Shown here: in pieces, positions 1-6,226 of the stretch | Layout: the number at the start of each line of letters is the position of its first letter | How positions within the stretch are numbered: the first letter of the stretch is position 1 | NCBI GenBank assembly: GCA_905193995.1 | Contig: CAJJQT010000039.1 | Coordinates: 1 to 10,993, forward strand | Direction of reading: 5' to 3' | Source: an uncultured Porphyromonadaceae bacterium | GTDB taxonomy: Bacteria; Bacteroidota; Bacteroidia; Bacteroidales; Muribaculaceae | Length of the DNA: 10,993 nt | Position numbers and translations under genes: made by a program | The notes under the pieces: generated by a model | The model's input: the letters and a program-made list of their open reading frames with translations, nothing else | Database searches by the model: none | What the model was told of the DNA's origin: nothing

Positions 1-202
1 TGCTTTCGAAGAAACCGGTGGTGTCGTTGATGGTCTGGGGTTCGCCGTGCTTGATTGTGCCCATGTTGCGGTCGCCGCCGGTCCACGAGCCGTGGCCGGG
101 GTTGATGTAAACGCGCAGTTCGGAAGCTTCCTTGGCGCAGAGCGAAGCCGGAGCCATGACTAAGGCGCAGGCTGCAGCTGCGATGATATGATTGAATTTC
201 AT
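1..202 (-). CDS. N-acetylmuramoyl-L-alanine amidase-like secreted protein, N-terminal fragment
   Basis: The first 67 codons of a protein that continues past the left edge of the window. The start ATG (complement of 200-202) is followed by a typical signal peptide (MKFNHIIAAAACALVMAPAS, cleavage probably after LCA at residue 23). The mature part begins with ELRVYINPGHGSWTGGDR; the PGHG motif (His37) is the first zinc-ligand region of Amidase_3-type peptidoglycan amidases. In Bacteroidales, proteins opening this way are long secreted proteins usually named N-acetylmuramoyl-L-alanine amidase, xanthan lyase or golvesin C-terminal-like proteins. The expected role is hydrolysis of the amide bond between muramic acid and the stem peptide, in the periplasm or outside the cell; the substrate is inferred from the family only. 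The gene starts 4 nt after the stop of the propeller gene, so the two are almost certainly co-transcribed. Most of the protein, including the remaining catalytic residues, is not visible. Confidence 0.8.
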   Translation of the reverse strand, partial: MKFNHIIAAAACALVMAPASLCAKEASELRVYINPGHGSWTGGDRNMGTIKHGEPQTINDTTGFFES

Positions 203-206
203 GGCA

Positions 207-1121
207 TCAGTTGTTTACGTTAATGATGTAGAAATGTCCGTCGAGGGTCGAGAAGCCGATCTTGCCTTCGGATACGGACGGATAGAGGGCCACGTAGCTG
301 CTGTCGGTGAGCTTCTGGGCGACAGATCCGTCGGCCTTTTTGGCGATAAGCTCCGAGGTGGTGATGACGTCGCCGTCGGTGCGGTCGTGCATACCGACGA
401 TGATGTTGTTGTCGTACCAGCGGGCGGCGCGGATCCATCCGAGCTTGCGGATGTCGGATCCGTCGGTGCGGCAGGTGTAGCAGCCGAGTCCGGCGGCATA
501 GAAGCAGATGCGCGAGCCGTCGGGTGAAAGGCTGGGCCAGAGATAGCTCATGCCCTCGGTTCCGAGGGGCGAAAGCACGCGGGTGCGGCCGTTTTCGGTG
601 ATGCAGAGCTGGCCGCGGTCAATGGAAAGGACAGGACGGCTGACGTCGGCTTTGCCGGCTGCCGAACCTACGCTGCGGGCGTGCATGCGGCGTCCGTCGA
701 CAGCACATACGGCGTTACCGTCGATGACTACGCCGCCGAGGTCGCGCGTGGGTGCGAAAATTTCGGAAATGCGTCCGGTCGAAGCATCGAAGCTTTTGAC
801 AGAAACGCGTCGCAGATGATCGTCGCCATAATTCACTTCATTGAAAATCAGATTGCGGCTGTCGGGCATAAAAGCGAGGTCGAGGGCTATGCCCGAGTCG
901 GACACGTGCGTGACGTCGCCGGTCGAGAGTTCGGCCAGCGCGAGCGCTCCGGAGCGGTAATCGGTAAAAGCGACTTTTGTCCCGTCGGGACTCAATACAG
1001 CCTGCTCAACAGCAGTGCCTTCGGGCAGCGCGACCCGGGTAATCGACCCGATGTCGAAAAGCTGCGCTCTTGCGGCCACGAAGCATAGGAATGCGGCGGC
1101 CGTCAGCAATACTTTTTTCAT
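207..1121 (-). CDS. Secreted PD40/TolB-like beta-propeller protein
   Basis: A 304-aa protein with a signal peptide (residues 1-19, cleavage at ARA|Q). The mature protein is built of short beta-strand repeats with the PD40/WD40-like signature of TolB-type propellers: VLSPDGTKVAF near residues 42-53, AFMPDSRNLIF near 83-93, and PSLSPDGSRICF near 196-207, with a weaker copy (YPSVSEGKIGF) near the C-terminus. There is no enzyme domain, transmembrane helix or lipobox, so it is probably a soluble periplasmic or secreted binding protein. A CxxC pair (Cys214, Cys217) could form a disulfide. It is the first gene of a minus-strand pair and lies 4 nt upstream of the amidase-like gene, which suggests it assists or scaffolds that cell-wall enzyme. 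That partnership is inferred from position. The fold assignment is fairly sure; the ligand is unknown. Confidence 0.8.
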   Translation of the reverse strand: MKKVLLTAAAFLCFVAARAQLFDIGSITRVALPEGTAVEQAVLSPDGTKVAFTDYRSGALALAELSTGDVTHVSDSGIALDLAFMPDSRNLIFNEVNYGDDHLRRVSVKSFDASTGRISEIFAPTRDLGGVVIDGNAVCAVDGRRMHARSVGSAAGKADVSRPVLSIDRGQLCITENGRTRVLSPLGTEGMSYLWPSLSPDGSRICFYAAGLGCYTCRTDGSDIRKLGWIRAARWYDNNIIVGMHDRTDGDVITTSELIAKKADGSVAQKLTDSSYVALYPSVSEGKIGFSTLDGHFYIINVNN

Positions 1122-1122
1122 G

Positions 1123-1135
1123 TTTTTTAGATTTG
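1123..1135. repeat. 13-nt exact repeat TTTTTTAGATTTG, copy 1
   Basis: The sequence TTTTTTAGATTTG lies 1 nt beyond the start codon of the propeller gene and recurs exactly at 3058-3070, just after the regulator gene. It contains TAGATTTG, a perfect match to the Bacteroidetes -7 consensus TAnnTTTG on the plus strand, although no good -33 box accompanies either copy. It may be a shared binding site or a chance match in AT-rich DNA. Confidence 0.35.
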
Positions 1136-1177
1136 GAAAAATTAGAAAAAATTTGGTTATAGGATTAAAATCAGTTG

Positions 1178-1185
1178 CAAAAATA
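1178..1185 (-). promoter_or_regulatory. Candidate -7 box for the propeller-amidase operon
   Basis: Read on the minus strand this is TATTTTTG, an exact match to the Bacteroidetes primary sigma factor -7 consensus TAnnTTTG, about 56 nt upstream of the propeller start codon. I could not find a convincing TTTG -33 box 19-21 nt further upstream, so only half of the promoter is supported. The leader between it and the ATG is A/T-rich with no Shine-Dalgarno sequence, as usual in this phylum. Confidence 0.4.
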
Positions 1186-1288
1186 TTGTAAATTCCGACA
1201 CGTTGTTATCGTAAATGTGCTAAATTTTGTTAATTCACGAGGAGGGCGGTTCAATAAATATGCCGGTCGGTGTAATTGGCGGAATTTT

Positions 1289-1320
1289 TTTGCAGGGATG
1301 AGGAAATTTGTGTAATTTAG
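1289..1320 (+). promoter_or_regulatory. Candidate promoter of the SusR-like regulator gene
   Basis: A TTTG -33 element (1289-1292) is separated by 20 nt from TAATTTAG (1313-1320), which matches seven of eight positions of the Bacteroidetes -7 consensus TAnnTTTG. Transcription would begin near 1326-1329, giving a leader of about 25-28 nt before the start codon at 1354. It lies in the 232-nt AT-rich region (1122-1353) shared with the divergent minus-strand operon; I recognise nothing else in that region apart from the sites listed here. Confidence 0.55.
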
Positions 1321-1328
1321 CGCACTGA

Positions 1329-1341
1329 GCGACTGTGTCGC
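1329..1341 (+). other. Short hairpin at the predicted 5' end of the regulator mRNA
   Basis: GCGAC (1329-1333) and GTCGC (1337-1341) form a perfect 5-bp inverted repeat with a 3-nt TGT loop. It starts 8 nt after the candidate -7 box, so it would lie at or near the 5' end of the transcript, 12 nt before the start codon. It is short and could be chance, but the susC leader has a hairpin in almost the same place. Confidence 0.4.
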
Positions 1342-1353
1342 CCTACGGATACC

Positions 1354-3003
1354 ATGAAGCGATATATATCCTGTTTGCTGTTGCTGCTGCTTGTCTCGTG
1401 CGGCGGGTCGGAGTCCAAAAGCGATTCCGATCTGCAGCGGCTCTATGATGAACTCGATGCCGAGATCGGGCGCAGCGGCGATTATGAGCGGGCCAAGGAG
1501 GAGCGCATCGGAGATCTGAGGCGCACCCTCGCGTCGGCGCGCGACGAATCGGCGCGCACGCAGGCCATAGCGTCGCTGATCAGTGAATACGAAGCGTTCA
1601 ACGCCGACTCGGCACTGTACTATGTTTGCCTGAATCTAAGCCGGCCGGCCGTGCGTCGGCAGCCGGGGCTTTACACGTCGATGCTCATCAAGGAGGCTGA
1701 CGTACTGGCCCACGCCGGCCTGTTCACCGACGCGCTGGAGATCATGCAGTCGATTCCGCGCGATTCGGTCGGCGATGAGGTGGTGGAGAGCTATTATGCG
1801 ACGTATTGCGCCACCTACCAGTATCTCAGCGAGTATGCCAACGAGCATGAGACCGGCCGCGGATACGAGGATATGCGGGCGCTGTACTCGGATTCGCTCG
1901 AAAGTGTGGTGCCCGACAGTTCGTTCAACCATCAGGTCTACGTGCTGGCCGAGATGGCCCGCGACGGCGATACGGGCCCGGCAATCGCGGCCCTGACCAA
2001 GTATCTCGGCCGATTCGAGTCGGGTATGCGCGAGTATTCGATCATAGCCTCCACGCTGGCCTACATACACAAGACGGCCGGTAATACCGACGACTACAAA
2101 CGCTACCTGGTGCTGAGCGCCATCAGCGACGTGCGCGGGGCCGTGAAGGAGAATATGTCGTTTCGCGAGGTGGCCACGGTGATGTTCGAGGACGGCGACG
2201 TGGAGCGTGCCAACCTTTATCTGAAGAAGAGTTTTGCCGACGCCAACTTCTATTCGGCGCTGATGCGCAACGTGCAGTCCGGCAAGATGCTGCCCGTCAT
2301 CGACGAGGCATATCAGATGCGTCAGGACGAGCTGACCGCCAGGCTGCGCACGTCGGTGTGGGTGTCGAGTGTGCTGTCGGTAGTGCTGATAATCACCATA
2401 CTTTTCATCCTTAAGCAGTTCGGAAGTCTCCGCAGAGCCAATGCCCGTGTGCGGAGCGCTAACGGCGAGCTGATGGAGATGTCGCGCGAGCTCAAGCAGG
2501 CCAATGACGATCTGGCGGCGCGCAATGCCGAGCTGCGCGAATACAACCGTACCAAGGAGCAGTACGCGGGCCTGTTCATGGAATACTGCTCGACGGCGAT
2601 ATCGACGCTTCAGCACTACCAGCAGTCGCTGCGCGTACTTGTGGCGCAGGGCGGCAACCGCGCCGGATTGCTGAAGAAGCTCGAGACGTCGGAAATCTCC
2701 GACCAGCTGCTGCGCAACTTCTACAAGCAGTTCGACGAGGCGATACTGAACATCTACCCCTCGTTTGTCGGGAAATTCAACGCTCTGCTGCGTCCCGACG
2801 AGCAGATCATGCTCAAGTCGGGAGAGTTGCTCAACACCGAGCTGCGGCTGTATGCGCTGATCCGCCTTGGCATCGACGACAGCGCCAAGCTGGCCGAATT
2901 CCTGCGGTGTTCGATATCGACCGTGTACACCTACCGGTCGAAGATGCGGCGGCGCGCGCTCGATCCCAACGGATTTGAAGAATCTGTTAGAAATATGGCT
3001 TGA
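1354..3003 (+). CDS. SusR/DUF6377-type membrane-spanning transcriptional regulator
   Basis: A 549-aa one-component regulator. Residues 1-16 are an export signal ending in a lipobox (LLVSC, Cys16). Residues about 25-330 are a helical, TPR-like periplasmic sensor region (for example around 107-133 and 268-297). Residues 335-353 form a transmembrane helix, followed by a charged coiled coil (about 358-400). The cytoplasmic C-terminus carries a helix-turn-helix with the characteristic pattern ELRLYALIRLGI (496-507) then FLRCSISTVYTYRSKM (516-531), the layout of the DUF6377 family, to which I believe the B. thetaiotaomicron starch regulator SusR is related. The likely job is to bind alpha-glucan oligosaccharides in the periplasm and activate the adjacent susC operon, which runs in the same direction. 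It has its own candidate promoter, and a separate one follows it, so it is probably not simply part of the susCD transcript. The ligand is inferred from the downstream genes. Odd point: a lipobox and an internal membrane helix in one protein. Confidence 0.82.
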   Translation: MKRYISCLLLLLLVSCGGSESKSDSDLQRLYDELDAEIGRSGDYERAKEERIGDLRRTLASARDESARTQAIASLISEYEAFNADSALYYVCLNLSRPAVRRQPGLYTSMLIKEADVLAHAGLFTDALEIMQSIPRDSVGDEVVESYYATYCATYQYLSEYANEHETGRGYEDMRALYSDSLESVVPDSSFNHQVYVLAEMARDGDTGPAIAALTKYLGRFESGMREYSIIASTLAYIHKTAGNTDDYKRYLVLSAISDVRGAVKENMSFREVATVMFEDGDVERANLYLKKSFADANFYSALMRNVQSGKMLPVIDEAYQMRQDELTARLRTSVWVSSVLSVVLIITILFILKQFGSLRRANARVRSANGELMEMSRELKQANDDLAARNAELREYNRTKEQYAGLFMEYCSTAISTLQHYQQSLRVLVAQGGNRAGLLKKLETSEISDQLLRNFYKQFDEAILNIYPSFVGKFNALLRPDEQIMLKSGELLNTELRLYALIRLGIDDSAKLAEFLRCSISTVYTYRSKMRRRALDPNGFEESVRNMA

Positions 3004-3057
3004 AACCGCGTTGCGGAGTGGATGGACCGCACGGAAATCCGATTGAGTGAATATTGA

Positions 3058-3070
3058 TTTTTTAGATTTG
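3058..3070. repeat. 13-nt exact repeat TTTTTTAGATTTG, copy 2
   Basis: This is an exact second copy of the sequence at 1123-1135, placed 55 nt after the regulator stop codon. Its TAGATTTG part (3063-3070) fits the -7 consensus and could be an additional upstream start for susC, but no -33 element stands at the expected distance. Confidence 0.3.
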
Positions 3071-3103
3071 TTAACTAAGCGATTGGGTTGACAGCCAGTG
3101 GTT

Positions 3104-3119
3104 TGTATGGTTGTATGGT
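3104..3119 (+). promoter_or_regulatory. Tandem 8-mer TGTATGGT x2, candidate activator site
   Basis: TGTATGGT is repeated twice with no gap (3104-3111 and 3112-3119). It ends 20 nt upstream of the candidate -33 element of susC, about -74 to -59 from the predicted start. A direct repeat there suits a transcriptional activator, and the obvious candidate is the SusR-like protein encoded just upstream. The binding role is inference from position and repetition. Confidence 0.4.
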
Positions 3120-3139
3120 TTTGATTTTTGTTTGAGAGA

Positions 3140-3171
3140 CTTGAAATCGGGTCGAAAGTTGGAGACCTTTG
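3140..3171 (+). promoter_or_regulatory. Candidate promoter of the susC operon
   Basis: CTTG (3140-3143) and GACCTTTG (3164-3171) are separated by 20 nt and match the Bacteroidetes pattern TTTG-N20-TAnnTTTG with one mismatch in each element. Transcription would begin near 3176-3179, giving a leader of about 63 nt. This also decides the susC start: an in-frame ATG at 3169 lies inside the -7 box and would not be transcribed. An imperfect core is common at promoters that need an activator. Confidence 0.55.
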
Positions 3172-3178
3172 CAAAAAA

Positions 3179-3196
3179 ATGGCGGCAGAGCGCCAT
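3179..3196 (+). other. Hairpin at the predicted 5' end of the susC mRNA
   Basis: ATGGCG (3179-3184) and CGCCAT (3191-3196) form a perfect 6-bp inverted repeat around a 6-nt loop. It starts 7 nt after the candidate -7 box, so the transcript would begin with it. It overlaps the 8-nt palindrome CATGCATG (3194-3201). The first ATG of the hairpin opens a 9-codon frame ending in TGA at 3206-3208, which may or may not be translated. Possible roles are protection of the mRNA 5' end or binding of a regulator. Nothing else is recognised between here and the susC start. Confidence 0.45.
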
Positions 3197-3240
3197 GCAT
3201 GTCCGTGAAACACATAATCAAAATCTTAAATCATACACTA

Positions 3241-6207
3241 ATGAAACAAAAATTATGGAATTACCGAGCGATAGCCCTGGCATGGCTGTGGGCTGTGGCT
3301 CTGATGGCTGTGCCGGCGGTGTCGGCTCAGACATTGACTGTGTCGGGTACGGTCACCGACCCGACGGGCGAGGTGCTGATCGGCGTCAGCGTCTCGGTCA
3401 AGGGCGAACAGCAGCACGCCGTGGCGACCGACTTCGACGGCAACTACACACTCGAAGCCGTGCCGGCCGGCGGCACGCTGGTATTCAGCTACGTCGGCTT
3501 CAAGGCAGTCGAGGAGCCGGTCGGCGGCCGCTCGAAAATCAATGTGACCATGACCGAGGACAATGAGCTGCTCGACGAAGTCGTGGTCGTGGGCTACGGG
3601 TCGCTGAGCCGCAAGGAGCTGTCGAGCTCGATCGTGCAGGTCAACCGCGATGACTTTCAGCGCGGCGCCATGAACAGCCCGATGGAAATGCTTACAGGCA
3701 AAGTCGCCGGCCTCAACGTGTCGAGCACGGCGTCGGCCAACCCGAACGCGGGCGCCGATCTGCAGGTGCGCGGCGCTACGTCGCTCAGCGCCGGCAACGG
3801 TCCGCTGATCGTGATCGACGGCGTGGCCGGCGGCGATATCCGCACGCTTGCCCCGCAGGACATCGAGTCGATGTCGGTGCTGAAGGACGCTGCGTCGGCC
3901 GCCATCTACGGTTCGCGCGGTGCCAACGGCGTGATCCTGATCACCACCAAAAAGGGTACAGGCGAACCCGGGCTGCCCGTTATCACATTTGACTCGTACG
4001 GCGCGTTGGCTTTCGCCCGCAACAAGCCCGAGGTGCTCTCGCCCTATGAGTGGCGCCTGGCACGCCGCGGCAACGATTACGGCGCCAGCACCGACTGGTA
4101 CGACCTGATCACGCGCGACTACGCCTACGACACGAACCAGTATCTGTCGATCGACGGCTCGCTGGCCAACGGCGGCTACTACACCGCGTCGGCCAACTGG
4201 AAGAAGGCCAACGGTCTCGACATCGTCAGCCGCCGCGAGGAATTCGGCGGCCGCGCCGCCGTATCGGCCAACGCGCTCGACAGCCACCTGCGCTTCACTG
4301 CCTCGATCAATGCCCGAAAGGTTAAGGAGAACTGGGGCGACGACGGCATGTTCGACACCGCCCTGGGCATGAACCCGACCATCCCGGTCTACAACACCGA
4401 CGGATCGTACTATCAGCCCACGTCGCCGACCGATGTGAAAAATCCCGTGCAGCAGCTGCGCGTGAACACCTCGCGCGGCAACCGCACCTACCTGCTGGGC
4501 ACCGGCGACGTGAAGTACAATATCTGGAACAACGAGCATCACAGCGTCAGCACCACGCTGTCGTACTCGTACAACTACAACGACCTCAAGAGCGACTACT
4601 ACACACCGACCACCTCGGGCGAATCGTACTGGGGCGGCTATGCCGGACGTGCGTCGCAGCAGTATCAGAAATGGTGGACCAACCGCGTGGAATGGCTCGC
4701 CAACTACGGCTTCCAGAACGGCGACAACGACGTGAAAGTCGTGGCCGGCTACTCGTTCGAGCGCTCTAACTGGGAGCAGATGTTCATGCAGAACAACGAC
4801 TTTACCTTCGACAAGCCGCTGTGGAACGGCATCGGCTCCGGTTCGTGGCTCGGCGACGGCAAAGCCCAGATGTACGGCGGCAAGAGTCAGTCGACGCTGA
4901 TCGGCTTCTTCGGCCGCGTCAACTACTCATGGCGTGGCATGATCATAGCCTCGGCCTCGATCCGCCACGAAGGCTCGACCAAGTTCGGCGCCGACAAGAT
5001 GTGGGGTTCGTTCCCGGCCGCGTCTGTCGCATGGGAGATGGCCAAGGCTCCGTTCCTGGCGGACTATGTGCAGACCGTCCAGAGCCTCAAGCCCCGCTTC
5101 TCCTACGGCGTGACGGGCCGCAGCGATTTCGACGCCTACCGCTCGCTCGCCACATATTCGCCCAACGGCACGTATCTGATCGACGGCCAGTGGGTCACCG
5201 GCTACCGTCCGTCGAACAACGCAAATCCCGAACTTGGCTGGGAAAAACTGACCAGCGCCAACTACGGCATCGACTTCATGTTCTTCAACCGTATCTACGG
5301 CTCGATCGAATACTTCGATCGCCGTTCGCAGGACCTGCTCTACAACTACACGGCTCCGCAGCCTCCCTATGTCTATCCCGACATTCTCGTGAACGTCGGC
5401 ACGACCAAAAACACCGGCATCGAGCTGGCGCTCACCGCCGACGCGGTAGTCAACCGGCCAGTGACCTGGACAACCGGCATCAACTACTCCTACGGCACGA
5501 CAAAGCTGACCAAGCTGTCCAACAGCATCTACCAGGCCTCGTACCTCGATCTGTATCAGAAGCCCGGCGTAGGCACGAGCGAATATTTCTTCCGCGTCGA
5601 GGAAGGCGGCCGCATCGGTCAGTTCTACGGCTATGAGTACGCCGGTGTCGACGAGAACCACAATATGCTGGTCTATACCGCCGCCGGCGATAAAGTGCCT
5701 GCCGCGGCAGCCGACCCCAACGACAAGCGCTATATCGGCGACGGCGCGCCCAAGCACTTCCTGACATGGAGCAACACCGTGAAGTGGAAGAACTTCGACC
5801 TGAGCCTGATGTTCACCGGCGCGTTCGACTTCCAGATCTTCAACATGCGCAAGTACGGCATGGGCCTCCGCGGCAGCGGTAGCGACAACGTGCTGCGCAG
5901 CACCTATCTCAAGGACCGCGACGTATGGTCGGGTGGCGGCGTCATCTCGTCGTACTTCCTCGAGCGCGGCGACTACTTCAAGCTCGAGAACGTGACTCTG
6001 GGCTACACCGTGCCGCTCAAGAACCGCCGCCTGCTCGATTCGCTGCGAGTGTATCTGTCGGCCCGCAACCTGTTCACCATCACCGGCTATTCGGGCACCG
6101 ATCCGTCGGCCGTCACCTCCACGGGCATTACTCCCGGCATCGACGTCTCGTCGGCCTATCCGACGGCCACTCAGCTCACTCTCGGTGTGACCGTACGTTT
6201 CCGCTAA
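3241..6207 (+). CDS. susC: SusC-family TonB-dependent outer membrane transporter
   Basis: A 988-aa outer membrane beta-barrel importer of oligosaccharides, driven by TonB-ExbBD and working as a pair with SusD. I chose the ATG at 3241 because it gives a clean signal peptide (MKQKLWNYRAIALAWLWAVA, cleavage after VSA near residue 29) and lies 63 nt after the predicted transcription start; an in-frame ATG at 3199 would add 14 residues and is less likely. Order of parts: a CarboxypepD_reg-like N-terminal beta-sandwich (about 31-105); a TonB-box-like segment DEVVVVGYG (112-120); the plug domain, with the SusC signature VLKDAASAAIYGSRGANG at about 214-231; then a long barrel rich in aromatic strands, ending in VTVRFR. 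The length is typical of the family. susD follows after 19 nt. The CBM26 and amylase genes in the same operon indicate that malto-oligosaccharides from starch or a similar alpha-glucan are the cargo; this substrate is inferred from context. Confidence 0.95.
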   Translation: MKQKLWNYRAIALAWLWAVALMAVPAVSAQTLTVSGTVTDPTGEVLIGVSVSVKGEQQHAVATDFDGNYTLEAVPAGGTLVFSYVGFKAVEEPVGGRSKINVTMTEDNELLDEVVVVGYGSLSRKELSSSIVQVNRDDFQRGAMNSPMEMLTGKVAGLNVSSTASANPNAGADLQVRGATSLSAGNGPLIVIDGVAGGDIRTLAPQDIESMSVLKDAASAAIYGSRGANGVILITTKKGTGEPGLPVITFDSYGALAFARNKPEVLSPYEWRLARRGNDYGASTDWYDLITRDYAYDTNQYLSIDGSLANGGYYTASANWKKANGLDIVSRREEFGGRAAVSANALDSHLRFTASINARKVKENWGDDGMFDTALGMNPTIPVYNTDGSYYQPTSPTDVKNPVQQLRVNTSRGNRTYLLGTGDVKYNIWNNEHHSVSTTLSYSYNYNDLKSDYYTPTTSGESYWGGYAGRASQQYQKWWTNRVEWLANYGFQNGDNDVKVVAGYSFERSNWEQMFMQNNDFTFDKPLWNGIGSGSWLGDGKAQMYGGKSQSTLIGFFGRVNYSWRGMIIASASIRHEGSTKFGADKMWGSFPAASVAWEMAKAPFLADYVQTVQSLKPRFSYGVTGRSDFDAYRSLATYSPNGTYLIDGQWVTGYRPSNNANPELGWEKLTSANYGIDFMFFNRIYGSIEYFDRRSQDLLYNYTAPQPPYVYPDILVNVGTTKNTGIELALTADAVVNRPVTWTTGINYSYGTTKLTKLSNSIYQASYLDLYQKPGVGTSEYFFRVEEGGRIGQFYGYEYAGVDENHNMLVYTAAGDKVPAAAADPNDKRYIGDGAPKHFLTWSNTVKWKNFDLSLMFTGAFDFQIFNMRKYGMGLRGSGSDNVLRSTYLKDRDVWSGGGVISSYFLERGDYFKLENVTLGYTVPLKNRRLLDSLRVYLSARNLFTITGYSGTDPSAVTSTGITPGIDVSSAYPTATQLTLGVTVRFR

Positions 6208-6226
6208 CCTTCAATCATTCGATACA

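Noticed and set aside
220..819. Open frames on the plus strand and other minus frames within the propeller gene.
   Set aside because: They overlap a gene with a signal peptide and recognisable PD40 repeats, and show no domain or start context of their own.
1201..1220. Weak inverted repeat CACGTT...AATGTG upstream of the regulator as a possible operator.
   Set aside because: It needs a mismatch or a G-T pair and a long spacer, which is what random AT-rich DNA offers.
3012..3031. Possible terminator hairpin after the regulator (TGCGG...CCGCA with a 10-nt loop).
   Set aside because: The stem is only 5 bp, the loop is large, and the nearest T-run begins about 27 nt later, so it does not look like an intrinsic terminator.
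3169..3240. Upstream ATG starts for susC at 3169 and 3199.
   Set aside because: The ATG at 3169 is inside the candidate -7 box. Both would put extra polar residues before a complete signal peptide that begins at 3241.
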